Source of the DNA: Leptospira paudalimensis
Lineage (GTDB): Bacteria > Spirochaetota > Leptospiria > Leptospirales > Leptospiraceae
Reading direction: 5' to 3'
Length of the DNA: 64,000 nucleotides
NCBI RefSeq assembly: GCF_026151345.1
Contig: NZ_JAMQPR010000001.1
Coordinates: forward strand, 3,358,676-3,422,675
The notes under the pieces are model-generated. The model made no database searches, was not told where the DNA came from, and was given only the letters and a program-made list of their open reading frames with translations. Below are positions 34,431-43,376 of the stretch, piece after piece; the stretch's first letter is position 1; the number at the start of each line of letters is the position of its first letter. The translations under genes were made by a program, and so were the position numbers.

Positions 34431-34649
34431 AAGTTTCATTTTAAATATTTTACAAATCAATTTCATCTAACAAAAAAATTACGACGGGAGTCGAACGACT
34501 GCGAGAGTCAGAAACAGTAGCGACCCATAGGGAGCGTGAAGCTGTTTCTGTCGAAGGCAGGATGCCTGAGACCTCGAACAGGACGGGTCGGAGGTTGCCT
34601 GACCCGGACGGGAAGGCACCGTAGACCGACTCCCGGCGTCTCCAAAGTT
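34413..34649 (+). repeat. Duplicated tmRNA 3' end bracketing a GC-rich scar
   Basis: The 23-bp sequence that begins CGACTCCCGGCGTCTCC occurs at 34413-34435 (tmRNA T-arm to just past its end) and again exactly at 34627-34649. Between them, 34491-34626 is clearly more GC-rich than its surroundings and full of short hairpins: AGTCG/CGACT near 34500, CAGAAACAG/CTGTTTCTG (34509 on), and ACCTC/GAGGT. GGGAGTCG near 34495 and CGACTCCC at 34627 are inverted copies. A duplicated tmRNA 3' end is the classic footprint of site-specific integration, here with no integrase left. No gene is supported in this stretch. Confidence 0.7.
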
Positions 34650-34746
34650 CGGCATTCGCTTCTCGCGTTCGCCCGGCCTTCCATGGCCAGATTACGCACC
34701 TGCACCCATCCTCGAAGCAAACACCTTCACTAAGGTTTTCACACTA
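34648..34746 (+). repeat. ~100-bp direct repeat, copy A
   Basis: Begins with TTCGGCATTCGCTTCTCGCG and is identical for 26 bases with copy B at 38505; the two also share GGCCAGA, CACCCATCC, AACACC and the end GGTTTTCACACTA at 34734-34746. It abuts the duplicated tmRNA end. Copies A and B lie in the same orientation on either side of the SBBP gene. ORFs that cross this stretch look spurious. Confidence 0.75.
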
Positions 34747-34775
34747 ACGTATAGGGATGTTTGGTTGGTAGAAAG

Positions 34776-37700
34776 TTACCAGTATTTCACCATGAACAAA
34801 TCTACCGGGCTAGTCTTTGTTTGCCCATCCAAATTGCCATTAGTAGTACCAGAACAATATAGATTCCCATTTGCATCAGAAGTTACGCCAATACCTCTAG
34901 TCATTGCTCCTGATAAACCTAATAGTCGTGTCCATTGTTTAATTCCATTTGAATCATATTTTGTAAGAAATAAATCCAGACTGCCTGACTTGGTTTGTCC
35001 ATCTAGGTTTCCCGATGTATTACCACTTGTGTAAATATTCCCATCAGGATCAGAGGTAATTCCATTTGCTTGTGTTTGTTGGTTTGCAACACCTAACAAT
35101 CGTGTCCATTGCTTGATTCCATTGGAATCATATTTAACTACAAAAGTATCTGCACCACCAGTTTTCACTTGTCCATCCAGATTTCCATACGTAAACCCTG
35201 TGATATATATATTTCCATTGGAATCTGAAGTGATACCTTTTGCATACGTGGCTGCACCAGCTACTCCCAAAAGTTTTGTCCATTGTTTGATACCGTTTGC
35301 ATTGTATTTCACAACAAACAAATCGGGAGATCCGACAATCGTTTGTCCGTCAAGATTTCCGTATGCATTTCCAGTGGAGTAAACATTCCCATTAGAGTCA
35401 GACGTAATACTGATACCTAACGTTTGTTGACCTGCTACACCCAACAATCTTGTCCACTGTTTGACTCCAGCGTCATTGTATTTTACAATCAACATATCTC
35501 TAGTACCAGTTATTGGTTGTCCATCTAAACTACTATCAGTGAATCCAGTCGCGTAAATATTTCCATTGGAATCTGATGTTATACCACGACCAAATGTTTC
35601 CTTTCCTGCACCACCTAACAAACGTGTCCAAAATTTCGAGCCATTTGTATCGTATTTTATAATAAAAGCATCAAACGTGCCGTTTAATGTTTGTCCATCC
35701 AGATTTCCTGAAGTTTGACCGCTTGCGTAAACATATCCATTTGTATCAGTAGCAACATACCATCCAGTTGTTTGTTTGCCTGCAACACCTAATATACGTG
35801 TCCACTGCTTAACTCCATTTGAATTGCTTTTGACAAGTATAAAATCAATTGTCCCAGTTAATGTTTGTCCATCCACACTAACATTTGTATCTCCGATCGC
35901 ATAAACATTACCATTTGCATCAGATGTTACACCTCCATTGCCAACAATTCCACCAGGATCAAAACCAAAAAGTCTCGTCCATTGTTTGACTCCTGAAGGC
36001 CTAGTGATTGTAATAACAACAGATTTTACATTCAAAGAATTGGTTCCACCACAACTACCTTTGTCATCTGTGAAAGAGAAAAGAACTGTATAATCTCCTG
36101 GAACATCTGGAGTAAATGATGCGACTTTGGTATTCCCTCCCGTGATACTGGTCGTGGAAATTAAGGAAGTAGGAGGTTTGTTTAACACAGACCAACTATA
36201 AATATAGTTGGATGCATTTGCACCACATGCAACTGCATCTGGATCTCCCGATAACGAGGCATTCAATACAACTGAATCTGGAAGGACACCAGACAAAGTA
36301 TCCGAAAGCGTAATATTAGGTGGAAGATTTTTACGTAATGTTGTTGCTGTAGTCATTCCATTCCAAGTGCTATAATTGTTGGATTCATCGACCGCAACGA
36401 TACAAAAGTAATAAACAGTATTGTCTCCCAAATTAGAAACTGTAAAACTGAGTGGCGTTCCAGAAGGATTAGAGGCTACAGTATTGGGAACCAAAACGGC
36501 ACTGCGACATTGAGTATCTGTTAGGATTGGACTAGTTGATCTAAAAATCTCATAACTTTGAGCAGAACCTAGATTTCCATCATCACCTACGGCAGTCCAA
36601 TTCAACTGGATTTTATCAATACCTAAACTTGTTGCTGTAACACTTACTATATCTGCGGGAGGAACCATATCTGGGGTTGTATATGTTTTAGCAGAAACCG
36701 TTCCATTCCATTGGTTAAAATTTCCATTGTCATCTACTGCCCTGATACAAAAATAATAGAGTGTATCAGGCGTTAAACCACCAACATCTAACTTTTCCAT
36801 TACTCCAGCAATTTTTGGTGTGAGTGTATGATTGATCAAAATACCATTACAATTGTTATTATTAGAAATAACATTAGTTGATCTAAAAATTTGGTAAGTC
36901 ACAGCACGACCAAATTGATTGTCATCCCCTGGAGCCAGCCATTGTAATTGGATTTTGTTTGAAGCAATTGGATTGGCAACAAGTGTTGTGATATTATTTG
37001 GACCTAGCGTATCAGCAACAACAGCTGTTGCCGTGACATTGAAAACTCCCACACTAGCGACAATTCCTGCTGCTCCAGGTACCGAAGGTGTGAAGGTACT
37101 CATGTTCATTGTACCAACCGCGCCACCTCCAAGTCCTATACCTGTGGTGACAAAGTTTGCGTTAACATAACGAGGTGAGCCACCAAAACTTGCGCTAACT
37201 CCGAAGATCACTTTTTCTGTTAAATCAAGACTTACATTTGCTGGAAATATTTGAAGAGAGTCAATGGTCGGATTGCCTTCTCCATTTGGAGTATAGTCAG
37301 ATCCATTGGGAATTCCATCACCATCGGTATCTGTAACACCAGACGCATCACTCGCGTTCGTATCACTTTTCCCATTATCCCTTTCCCATGCACAAAGCAA
37401 TCCATCGTTATCCTTATCTCGATCGTAGTTGGTAATATAAAGTGTATTATTGGAACTAGCTGGATAATTGAATACTCCTGTTGAAGGGACAAGACTGGTT
37501 TGTCCAAAAGAATCAGAAGCTGAAATTTGCATTTGAATTCCGCTCGAACTCATTGCTTCATAAGGAATATTCGCTGCATACCAATCCGTTGTCCCCTCTC
37601 GTGTCATGGGAATCGCAACCGATCCTCCATTCGCGGGACCTGTTATCAAATAAACCTGTAATGTATCTCCGTCTGGGTCAACCACTCTCGATCTAAGTGA

Positions 37701-38351
37701 ATAAGGAAGGTAATCACAACCTGCTTTGAAATAATAAAATGCGCCAAGATTGATTGGAGGTTGATTTCCAGGAGGAGGAGTCGCAATTCCAAAAATAGAG
37801 AAGGTTTGTGTGTTAAAAACAACTTTATCACCTACAACATTTGTCTCATGTGCCATCCAACTTGGAAATCGCCCAGAATCTTCACTAACACTAGTTCGAC
37901 TGTACGAAAAACCCAAACTCTTTGCTTTCGTTAGATTAAGACTCTGTATTGTTGAAGTATCGAGAGACATACTTACTGTTACAGGTTTTTTAAATCGATA
38001 AGAAGGAGTAATTTCGTATGAAAAGCTCGTTGGTATGTAACTGCCAGGATAAGAATTAGTGGCCGGTGTATACTTTTCAATTGTAAATGCAACTGTCTCA
38101 GTCACTGCCCCTTCAGGAATGTCAATGGTGATCATCCCATCACTCGAACGTATGGAAGTACCACTCATGGTAGCCACACCACCTCCAGCGGGCACTAAAT
38201 TTTGTGCCCCACCAATTGAAACACCAATGGCACTTAACATAAGTTGAATGAAACTTTTACCATCGGATGATTCCCCATTCGTATTCATGAAAGGTGTGAG
38301 GATACAATTTGAAGAAAAGAGTAAAAAGAAGAGGAAGTTCAGAAGTTTCAT
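34776..38351 (-). CDS. Large lipoprotein with fibronectin III-like domains and a seven-repeat SBBP propeller
   Basis: A 1191-residue surface-type lipoprotein. Start at ATG 38351, with AAAGG upstream, before the lipobox FLLFSSNC. Domains in order: a ZU5-like/unknown region to ~residue 200; a calcium-type Asp-rich loop near 340 (TDTDGDGIPNGSD); two fibronectin III-like domains, about 450-660 (IQLQWLAPGDDNQFG and IQLNWTAVGDDGNLG); a PKD/Ig-like domain ~680-780; and from ~784 to the end seven SBBP repeats of 58 residues (GVKQWTRLLGVAG...TSDSNGNIY...DGQ), which should close a seven-bladed propeller. Adhesion or carbohydrate binding is plausible. It lies between two direct ~100-bp repeats. Confidence 0.88.
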   Translation of the reverse strand: MKLLNFLFFLLFSSNCILTPFMNTNGESSDGKSFIQLMLSAIGVSIGGAQNLVPAGGGVATMSGTSIRSSDGMITIDIPEGAVTETVAFTIEKYTPATNSYPGSYIPTSFSYEITPSYRFKKPVTVSMSLDTSTIQSLNLTKAKSLGFSYSRTSVSEDSGRFPSWMAHETNVVGDKVVFNTQTFSIFGIATPPPGNQPPINLGAFYYFKAGCDYLPYSLRSRVVDPDGDTLQVYLITGPANGGSVAIPMTREGTTDWYAANIPYEAMSSSGIQMQISASDSFGQTSLVPSTGVFNYPASSNNTLYITNYDRDKDNDGLLCAWERDNGKSDTNASDASGVTDTDGDGIPNGSDYTPNGEGNPTIDSLQIFPANVSLDLTEKVIFGVSASFGGSPRYVNANFVTTGIGLGGGAVGTMNMSTFTPSVPGAAGIVASVGVFNVTATAVVADTLGPNNITTLVANPIASNKIQLQWLAPGDDNQFGRAVTYQIFRSTNVISNNNNCNGILINHTLTPKIAGVMEKLDVGGLTPDTLYYFCIRAVDDNGNFNQWNGTVSAKTYTTPDMVPPADIVSVTATSLGIDKIQLNWTAVGDDGNLGSAQSYEIFRSTSPILTDTQCRSAVLVPNTVASNPSGTPLSFTVSNLGDNTVYYFCIVAVDESNNYSTWNGMTTATTLRKNLPPNITLSDTLSGVLPDSVVLNASLSGDPDAVACGANASNYIYSWSVLNKPPTSLISTTSITGGNTKVASFTPDVPGDYTVLFSFTDDKGSCGGTNSLNVKSVVITITRPSGVKQWTRLFGFDPGGIVGNGGVTSDANGNVYAIGDTNVSVDGQTLTGTIDFILVKSNSNGVKQWTRILGVAGKQTTGWYVATDTNGYVYASGQTSGNLDGQTLNGTFDAFIIKYDTNGSKFWTRLLGGAGKETFGRGITSDSNGNIYATGFTDSSLDGQPITGTRDMLIVKYNDAGVKQWTRLLGVAGQQTLGISITSDSNGNVYSTGNAYGNLDGQTIVGSPDLFVVKYNANGIKQWTKLLGVAGAATYAKGITSDSNGNIYITGFTYGNLDGQVKTGGADTFVVKYDSNGIKQWTRLLGVANQQTQANGITSDPDGNIYTSGNTSGNLDGQTKSGSLDLFLTKYDSNGIKQWTRLLGLSGAMTRGIGVTSDANGNLYCSGTTNGNLDGQTKTSPVDLFMVKYW

Positions 38352-38504
38352 TTTTGACCTTTCGATTGTATTTTTCAATTTGCTGCCAAGGATTTACCAA
38401 TTTGTATTGATCCGACTGCAGTGATTCCATTTTGAGTCGTTCTTTCTCCAAGAAACAACAAATTTTTGGCCACTTCTAAAATTATCCAGATTTCGGATAT
38501 AAGT

Positions 38505-38614
38505 TTCGGCATTCGCTTCTCGCGTTCGCCTTGCCCTCCCTGGCCAGAGCTCCCGCCCGCACCCATCCATGGGTGCTTTTCGCAATAAACACCCTAACAA
38601 CGGTTTTCACACTA
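38505..38614 (+). repeat. ~100-bp direct repeat, copy B
   Basis: Same orientation and 26 identical leading bases as copy A at 34648; ends GGTTTTCACACTA at 38602-38614. Within it GCACCCAT/ATGGGTGC forms a perfect 8-bp stem with a 2-base centre (38559-38576). It lies in the ~270-bp gap upstream of the SBBP gene and just before the next plus-strand gene, so it may carry promoter or terminator signals for either. Nothing else is seen in this gap. Confidence 0.75.
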
Positions 38615-38624
38615 TCGAGTTTAA

Positions 38625-39884
38625 GTGATTTTTAATGAATACGTAAGGTTTCTTATCAATAGAGTTTATAACCTAACGAAAAAATATGCTGGTAATTTAT
38701 TTATTCGTTTAAAACATGCGTTAGTGGAAACTTTCTCAAAATATATTATCTTTTCGTTTTACTTATTCTCAATTCCGATACAATCCCAAGAAACAAACCA
38801 AAAACTTCCGGCAAAAAATCTAAATTCAAAACTTTCTAATGACGGAGTCCAAGAATTAAAAATAAAGTTTCAAAATGATCAAACAATCATTCCACTTACA
38901 CCTAAAAAACCATATGAACCACCGAAGGAATTTTCGTTAAAAAAGGAAAATGGTTCCCGTTTCCTTACCTTTTATCCAGGTGTACAAGCAAATTTAACAG
39001 ATCTTACCATCCAATCCAATACTGGTGGGAATGCAGTCATGAAAGATGACCAACGGATGGACCAAAATCTAACCTTTCTCTATGACTTAAAATCTCCAGA
39101 ATGGCAAATAGGTGAAAATTGGGGTTTGTTTATTCTCAATCGTAACGTAAACTTTAGACAAACAAAACAAAAAATAACGGACGTCGTTGCCACTAACAGT
39201 TCATCAAGTGAAGATTCGAATTCTTCAAACGACTCATCTCCTATCAAACAATACACCAATAAGGATTTAGGAACAGAAACGTATGGTAGTTATCACATGT
39301 TACTTCCTGCAATTTATTTTGGAAAAAAAGGAAACGACCACTTTCGGTTAGGTGCTGGTTTTGGATATTCAAAAGTCAACATCCAAGGTACTGCTGATTT
39401 TAATGATGGAAATGGTTATTTTAACAATTTCCTGGTGTTTAGTTCAGGTCGAAATTTAGATGAAAAAATTGATAATATGGGAAGGTATTCATTGCTTAAT
39501 AATGGTAACATTGATGCAGACCCATATCGTGTTTACCTATTGTCACATTTGTCTTCTGGAAATAACTTAGAGGCACTTGGTTTTTATACTCTATTAAAAG
39601 GTGATGTGAATCCTAAATCTATTGATCCATTAATCGCTTTGTTCTATTCTCAACTCACAGGAAACCAACTAAATCCTCTCGAATTGTATGCTTTATTGAC
39701 ATTAGGAATAGGACGTGTGAATTCTTCCTCCAATTATGCAAAAAGTTTTTATGTATTTTGGGAAATACCAATCGGTGTGATCAATTGGCGATTAGGTATT
39801 GGTGGTCCATTTTATAATCAAAATGGTTATAAAATTTCACTCACTACCATTGAAATGTCGTTTTATACACCAATCGAATTCTAA
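38625..39884 (+). CDS. Unknown exported, probably outer-membrane protein
   Basis: I recognise no family. The longest frame starts at GTG 38625; a GTG at 38724 would place a clean signal peptide first (FSKYIIFSFYLFSIPIQSQE) and is equally likely. The mature part is polar with a Ser/Asn-rich stretch (SSSEDSNSSNDSSPI) and then aromatic, alternating segments (YGSYHMLLPAIYFGKKGNDH; FRLGAGFGYSKVNI; FYVFWEIPIGVINWRLGIGG) typical of outer-membrane beta strands. The last residue pattern, ending in F, also fits a beta-barrel. A strong terminator follows. Confidence 0.65.
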   Translation: MIFNEYVRFLINRVYNLTKKYAGNLFIRLKHALVETFSKYIIFSFYLFSIPIQSQETNQKLPAKNLNSKLSNDGVQELKIKFQNDQTIIPLTPKKPYEPPKEFSLKKENGSRFLTFYPGVQANLTDLTIQSNTGGNAVMKDDQRMDQNLTFLYDLKSPEWQIGENWGLFILNRNVNFRQTKQKITDVVATNSSSSEDSNSSNDSSPIKQYTNKDLGTETYGSYHMLLPAIYFGKKGNDHFRLGAGFGYSKVNIQGTADFNDGNGYFNNFLVFSSGRNLDEKIDNMGRYSLLNNGNIDADPYRVYLLSHLSSGNNLEALGFYTLLKGDVNPKSIDPLIALFYSQLTGNQLNPLELYALLTLGIGRVNSSSNYAKSFYVFWEIPIGVINWRLGIGGPFYNQNGYKISLTTIEMSFYTPIEF

Positions 39885-39914
39885 ACCTCATTTGATTGAG
39901 GTGAGCCTTTTTTT
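39885..39914 (+). terminator. Rho-independent terminator
   Basis: Stem ACCTCA/TGAGGT (39885-39890 with 39897-39902), 6-base loop, followed by GAGCC and seven T. It begins at the base after the upstream stop codon and overlaps the end of the convergent DUF1554 gene. Confidence 0.65.
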
Positions 39915-40575
39915 ATTGTTCCACACAAAGCATCGCATAAGAATTAGCACATGCTGTTATAGATCCAGTATTCAAACTAAAGCTATTTGTGGATGCACCA
40001 TTCACGGCATTACTAGTCCAACGAGTGCAATGATCTCCAGAAACTCGAGTGAGCCAACCACTTGTATTTAGTCCTGTAAAAACTATACTAAGTGGAGGAT
40101 TCGCTGCGTCATTTGTTTGGGTTGTAAAGATTCCTTCGCTATTCGTTGTCGCAATTATCACACCATCCACAGCTCGCTTGTAAGTAGTATTTGGTTTTAG
40201 AATCCAATCTACATGTTCCGATATCCCACCTGTGGTACAATTTGAAGTTGTACAGGCAATGCGATTCACATCATCCACAAGAAAGGCCTTATAAACCGCA
40301 CCTACTGGTTCCGATGGTTTTTTAGAATCAGCCATACATTTTGCATCTGCACCTGCTATACCACCTCGATTGCCATCATAGGTTACGCTGGTGGAAAAAA
40401 ATCTACACGTTGTACAAACAGGAACGGGAATGCGACAAGCAGATAGTTGTCCTGTGAGGCACAGAAGTGTTTCATTTTCCTTAAATGCATCGGATTGGAT
40501 GTCACTCGGATTGTTGAGTGTTGGTTGTGTGCATTGGAACAATAGGAAAATCAAACTCAAAAACAAATACTGCAT
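39913..40575 (-). CDS. DUF1554 family lipoprotein
   Basis: A 220-residue lipoprotein with a signal sequence and lipobox LLFQC. The DUF1554 domain, found mostly in Leptospira, occupies most of the mature part: FFSTSVTYDGNRGGIAGADA, the pair of Cys in CTTSNCTTGG, GLNTSGWLTRVSGDHCTRWT and the end ACANSYAMLCVEQ. Nine or more Cys suggest several disulfides. The family is related in pattern to C-type-lectin/endostatin-like folds and is exported; its function is unknown. Converges with the gene to the left. Confidence 0.85.
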   Translation of the reverse strand: MQYLFLSLIFLLFQCTQPTLNNPSDIQSDAFKENETLLCLTGQLSACRIPVPVCTTCRFFSTSVTYDGNRGGIAGADAKCMADSKKPSEPVGAVYKAFLVDDVNRIACTTSNCTTGGISEHVDWILKPNTTYKRAVDGVIIATTNSEGIFTTQTNDAANPPLSIVFTGLNTSGWLTRVSGDHCTRWTSNAVNGASTNSFSLNTGSITACANSYAMLCVEQ

Positions 40576-40890
40576 GCTTTGATTATAAGCACATATGATA
40601 TCGAATCAACTCAGAAATCTTAGCTTTCTAAATCATTTTGATTCCAAACAAAATTTGGAATGAAATTAAAATCTGAACCAATCGAAATTAAAAACCAACA
40701 ATTGTTTAGAATCTTCTCACGATCACTGTTCATGATTTATTCATTGTTAGCTGCCATCATTAACGTTATCTTTGATAGAGACATTTGCTGAGTGATTAAG
40801 ATAAAACCAATTTACGTTCGATTCCAGTCCCTACTAAACTAATCTTGACAATTTCTTTTAAGGATTTTATTGATTGGAAACGGAACCAAT
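40576..40890 (+). promoter_or_regulatory. 315-bp gap with a sigma-70-like promoter
   Basis: The only recognisable signal is TTGACA at 40845-40850, a 17-bp spacer and TATTGA at 40868-40873, which would start transcription just before the DUF3592-like gene at 40891. The rest is AT-rich with no ORF, repeat or strong hairpin that I can support; the promoter of the DUF1554 gene must also lie here. Confidence 0.4.
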
Positions 40891-41448
40891 ATGCCTTTTG
40901 ATCTCATCATCCAATGCCCTTGGTGCAAATCACAATACACAGACAAAAGTTTGAGTAACTGTAAAAACTGCGGTGGGACACTTGCCTATTCTTACAACTC
41001 AGGCGAACTTGGAGCAGAACCTCCCAAAACACCGAGAGCCCTACCCAATCAATTTGTAAGAAGGATCAAATACACAGGGAATGTGATGACCCTCATTGGA
41101 ATTTTTTTTACGATCCCATTTTGTTGGACAATACTTTTACCAATCATTGGTATCTTTTGTTGGCGAAAGGGATTACAAACTGCCAAAGACGAACTGCTAC
41201 CATTAGAACATGGTACAGCAACGGTAGGTGAAATCACAGAAATACGAAAAGATTACACTCAGTCACTAAACGGAAAATCACCCACTGTTGTGGAATTTTT
41301 ATTCGAAACCAATGGTCAAAAACATGTGGGAAACGTTGGTAATATTTTTGAATCAGTCCATCTAACAAAAAAAGTCGGTGATAAACTTTGGGTTGTCTAT
41401 ATGCCAGATGAACCGACCAAAAGTAGCGTTTGGCCACCGTTGGTTTAG
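40891..41448 (+). CDS. Zinc-ribbon membrane protein with DUF3592-like domain
   Basis: About 185 residues with the start at ATG 40891 (GGAAAC nearby); the TTG at 40870 is less likely. The N-terminus has a zinc ribbon (CPWC and CKNC). Two membrane helices follow (VMTLIGIFFTIPFCWTILLP and the adjoining PIIGIFCWRKG). The C-terminal ~80 residues match the DUF3592 pattern: GTATVGEITEIRKDY, VVEFLFETNGQKHVG, and VGDKLWVVYMPDEP, ending near the helix border. Family function unknown. Confidence 0.75.
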   Translation: MPFDLIIQCPWCKSQYTDKSLSNCKNCGGTLAYSYNSGELGAEPPKTPRALPNQFVRRIKYTGNVMTLIGIFFTIPFCWTILLPIIGIFCWRKGLQTAKDELLPLEHGTATVGEITEIRKDYTQSLNGKSPTVVEFLFETNGQKHVGNVGNIFESVHLTKKVGDKLWVVYMPDEPTKSSVWPPLV

Positions 41449-41493
41449 GCCTATCGATTATCATTTGTTCAATTCCAAGGAGGAAGGGTCAGG

Positions 41494-41979
41494 TTACTTT
41501 GAGGTGTGCTGAATCGGAATATAAACCAGTTCTTCAGAATCTGGAGCGTCGTTTTTATATTTCTCTCCCATCACCTCAAAATGAGGACGATTGTCTAATT
41601 GAAAGTTTGAGTTTGGTAACCAATTCATAAAGATCGAATGGAAAAAGGGCCCTGCTTCACTTGGTAATCCTTTGTAAAGAAATTCTGCATACAAACCACT
41701 CACAAGTGTAAATCCCTCTGTTTCAGGAGGAAGGTCGGAAAACTTCGAAACTTCTACGACTGCCCATTTTTGAAATTTAGCATTTGGATCAAACGATTGA
41801 AAATAATCAGATGGATACACAGATAAAGAAATGAGTTCATTTGAATTACGATGTAAAATTTTAGGAATGATCGGTTGAAACGATTTCCATAATATCGGAG
41901 TAAATGGATTCGCTAAAGACATCTCCAATTTTTTCCCAATCAAATACTTTTGCTCTATTGTTACGATCTTTGTTTCCAT
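41494..41979 (-). CDS. GyrI-like / AraC-type effector-binding domain protein
   Basis: A stand-alone small-molecule-binding (SRPBCC-like/GyrI) domain of 161 residues starting at Met 41979 (METKIVTIEQKYLIGKKLEM); the frame is open to 42015 but that start is less typical. Family traits: FDPNAKFQKWAVVEVSKFS, the loop FTLVSGLYAEFLYKGLPSEA with the conserved Y.vf.h.Gp pattern, and LDNRPHFEVMGEKY with the Pro-x-x-E-x-Y motif. Such proteins bind cationic drugs or inhibit gyrase; this one has no helix-turn-helix. Confidence 0.75.
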   Translation of the reverse strand: METKIVTIEQKYLIGKKLEMSLANPFTPILWKSFQPIIPKILHRNSNELISLSVYPSDYFQSFDPNAKFQKWAVVEVSKFSDLPPETEGFTLVSGLYAEFLYKGLPSEAGPFFHSIFMNWLPNSNFQLDNRPHFEVMGEKYKNDAPDSEELVYIPIQHTSK

Positions 41980-42245
41980 CCATTTCGATTTCCGTATTCG
42001 TTCCCAAAAAAGCAACCATCATTCAGTGCGAAAAATAATGAGTCAATTAACATCGATTTGATATAGAAACAAATCATTCAGAACTAAGAAATTTTAGTTT
42101 TGAATGTAAATGAATTCCCTACACTCACAAACTTCTTGACTTAAAATGAAAAAACAGATATACCTTTCTGAATGACTGTTTATACAATACGTTTTGTAAC
42201 ATTCATAACTCGCTCGATCCAAAAACCTTTCAAAAGAAGGTCATT

Positions 42246-42797
42246 ATGAGAAAATTAATCATGTGGAATTTAATCACCTTAGACGGATACTTCGAAGGTG
42301 AAAAAAATTGGGACCTTAGTTTCCACGGACTTGTTTGGGGAAAAGAACTTGAAGATCTTAGTCTCATCCAACTGCGATCAGCCGACTACCTTGTGTTTGG
42401 CGCTACTACTTATAAAGGAATGGCCGATTATTGGACCAATGCTCCTGAGGATGAAGGGGAAGTTGCCAAATTCATGAATAGTCTCCCTAAACTTGCATGT
42501 TCCACCACACTCCAGTCCGCAAATTGGAACAATACCACAATTACAAAAGATGCAGTGAAAGAACTGACAAAATTAAAAAATGAAGGTTCAGGGAATATGT
42601 TTGTTTTTGGAAGTGGAATCTTATCGGCTTCTTTGATGAAAGCAAATCTATTCGACGAATACAGGATCTGCATCACTCCTATATTTTTAGGGAAGGGAAC
42701 AAAACTATTCCAAGAAGGTATTCCGAATATTCCCTTAAAACATGTTGAAACAAATTCGCTTTCTTCTGGTGCTGTGATCCTTCGTTATACGCCTTAG
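42246..42797 (+). CDS. Dihydrofolate reductase-family (RibD C-terminal type) protein
   Basis: A 183-residue NADPH-dependent reductase-like protein of the RibD_C/YyaP group. It begins WNLITLDGYFEGEKNWDLSF, followed by LVFGATTYKGMADYW, the nucleotide-binding MFVFGSGILSASLMKANL and the C-terminal ICITPIFLGKGTKLFQEG. True folate activity is unlikely because the DHFR active-site Asp/Glu context is missing. AAAGAAGG lies before the ATG. It is followed 47 bp later by a DUF1579 gene on the same strand. Confidence 0.85.
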   Translation: MRKLIMWNLITLDGYFEGEKNWDLSFHGLVWGKELEDLSLIQLRSADYLVFGATTYKGMADYWTNAPEDEGEVAKFMNSLPKLACSTTLQSANWNNTTITKDAVKELTKLKNEGSGNMFVFGSGILSASLMKANLFDEYRICITPIFLGKGTKLFQEGIPNIPLKHVETNSLSSGAVILRYTP

Positions 42798-42844
42798 ATA
42801 AAATATTCATTTAAAAGATAAAATACCAGAAAGGAAAATTCATT

Positions 42845-43345
42845 ATGCCAACTAACAAATTCGAAACATCTTTACTAGACGGAGCGCACAAACAATTAAA
42901 ACGTCTCCTCGGGCATTGGCAAGGAAACACAAAAACTTGGTTTGAAAAAGATGTATTGGCTGATGAGTCGGCTGCAGAAACAACCATCACAAGTCTATTA
43001 GGTGGTAGGTTCATTTGCCTAGATACCAAAAGTAGTTTAGAAGGGAAACCATTCGAAGGTAAAATGATTGTCGGATATGATATTCCTTACCAAAGGTATA
43101 CGAGTTCATGGATTGATAGTTTTCATATGGGAACACAAATCATGTTATCTAGTGGACCACAAAAGGGAAATGGATTCGCTATGACTGGTTCTTATGGAAA
43201 CCCGGAATATGGAGACGACCTTTGGGGTTGGAGGACAGAGTTTCAAATCTTGAGCGACTCAGAATTTTCTCTCACTACCTATAACATCAGCCCAAACGGA
43301 GAAGAAGCTAAAGCGACAGAAACATTTTACAAAAAAGTAAGTTAA
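42845..43345 (+). CDS. DUF1579 family protein
   Basis: A 166-residue cytosolic protein with the DUF1579 layout: LLGHWQGNTKTWFE near the N-terminus, LGGRFICLDTKSSLEGKPFE, GYDIPYQRYTSSWIDSFHMG, and a final beta strand region with ETFYKK. The fold is probably a lipocalin-like beta-barrel. It is placed after the DHFR-like gene and likely cotranscribed. Both families tend to occur near metabolite-repair or stress genes, but no function can be read. Confidence 0.78.
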   Translation: MPTNKFETSLLDGAHKQLKRLLGHWQGNTKTWFEKDVLADESAAETTITSLLGGRFICLDTKSSLEGKPFEGKMIVGYDIPYQRYTSSWIDSFHMGTQIMLSSGPQKGNGFAMTGSYGNPEYGDDLWGWRTEFQILSDSEFSLTTYNISPNGEEAKATETFYKKVS

Positions 43346-43376
43346 GTATTGAAAGGATTGGATTTAACTTTTTGGT

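Noticed and set aside
34627..34649. A T-arm-like CGACTCCCG segment as a possible tRNA
   Set aside because: Only the T-arm and acceptor end are present; it is a copy of the tmRNA 3' end and no D-arm or anticodon arm can be drawn upstream.
34508..34733. Overlapping ORFs (65-70 residues) on both strands in the GC-rich stretch after tmRNA
   Set aside because: They run through the hairpin scar and repeat A, are Arg/Pro-rich on both strands as expected from GC-rich junk, and have no start signals.
34776..35994. Periodic repeats as a CRISPR array
   Set aside because: The ~174-bp period encodes 58-residue SBBP repeats in frame; there are no short identical repeats with unique spacers.
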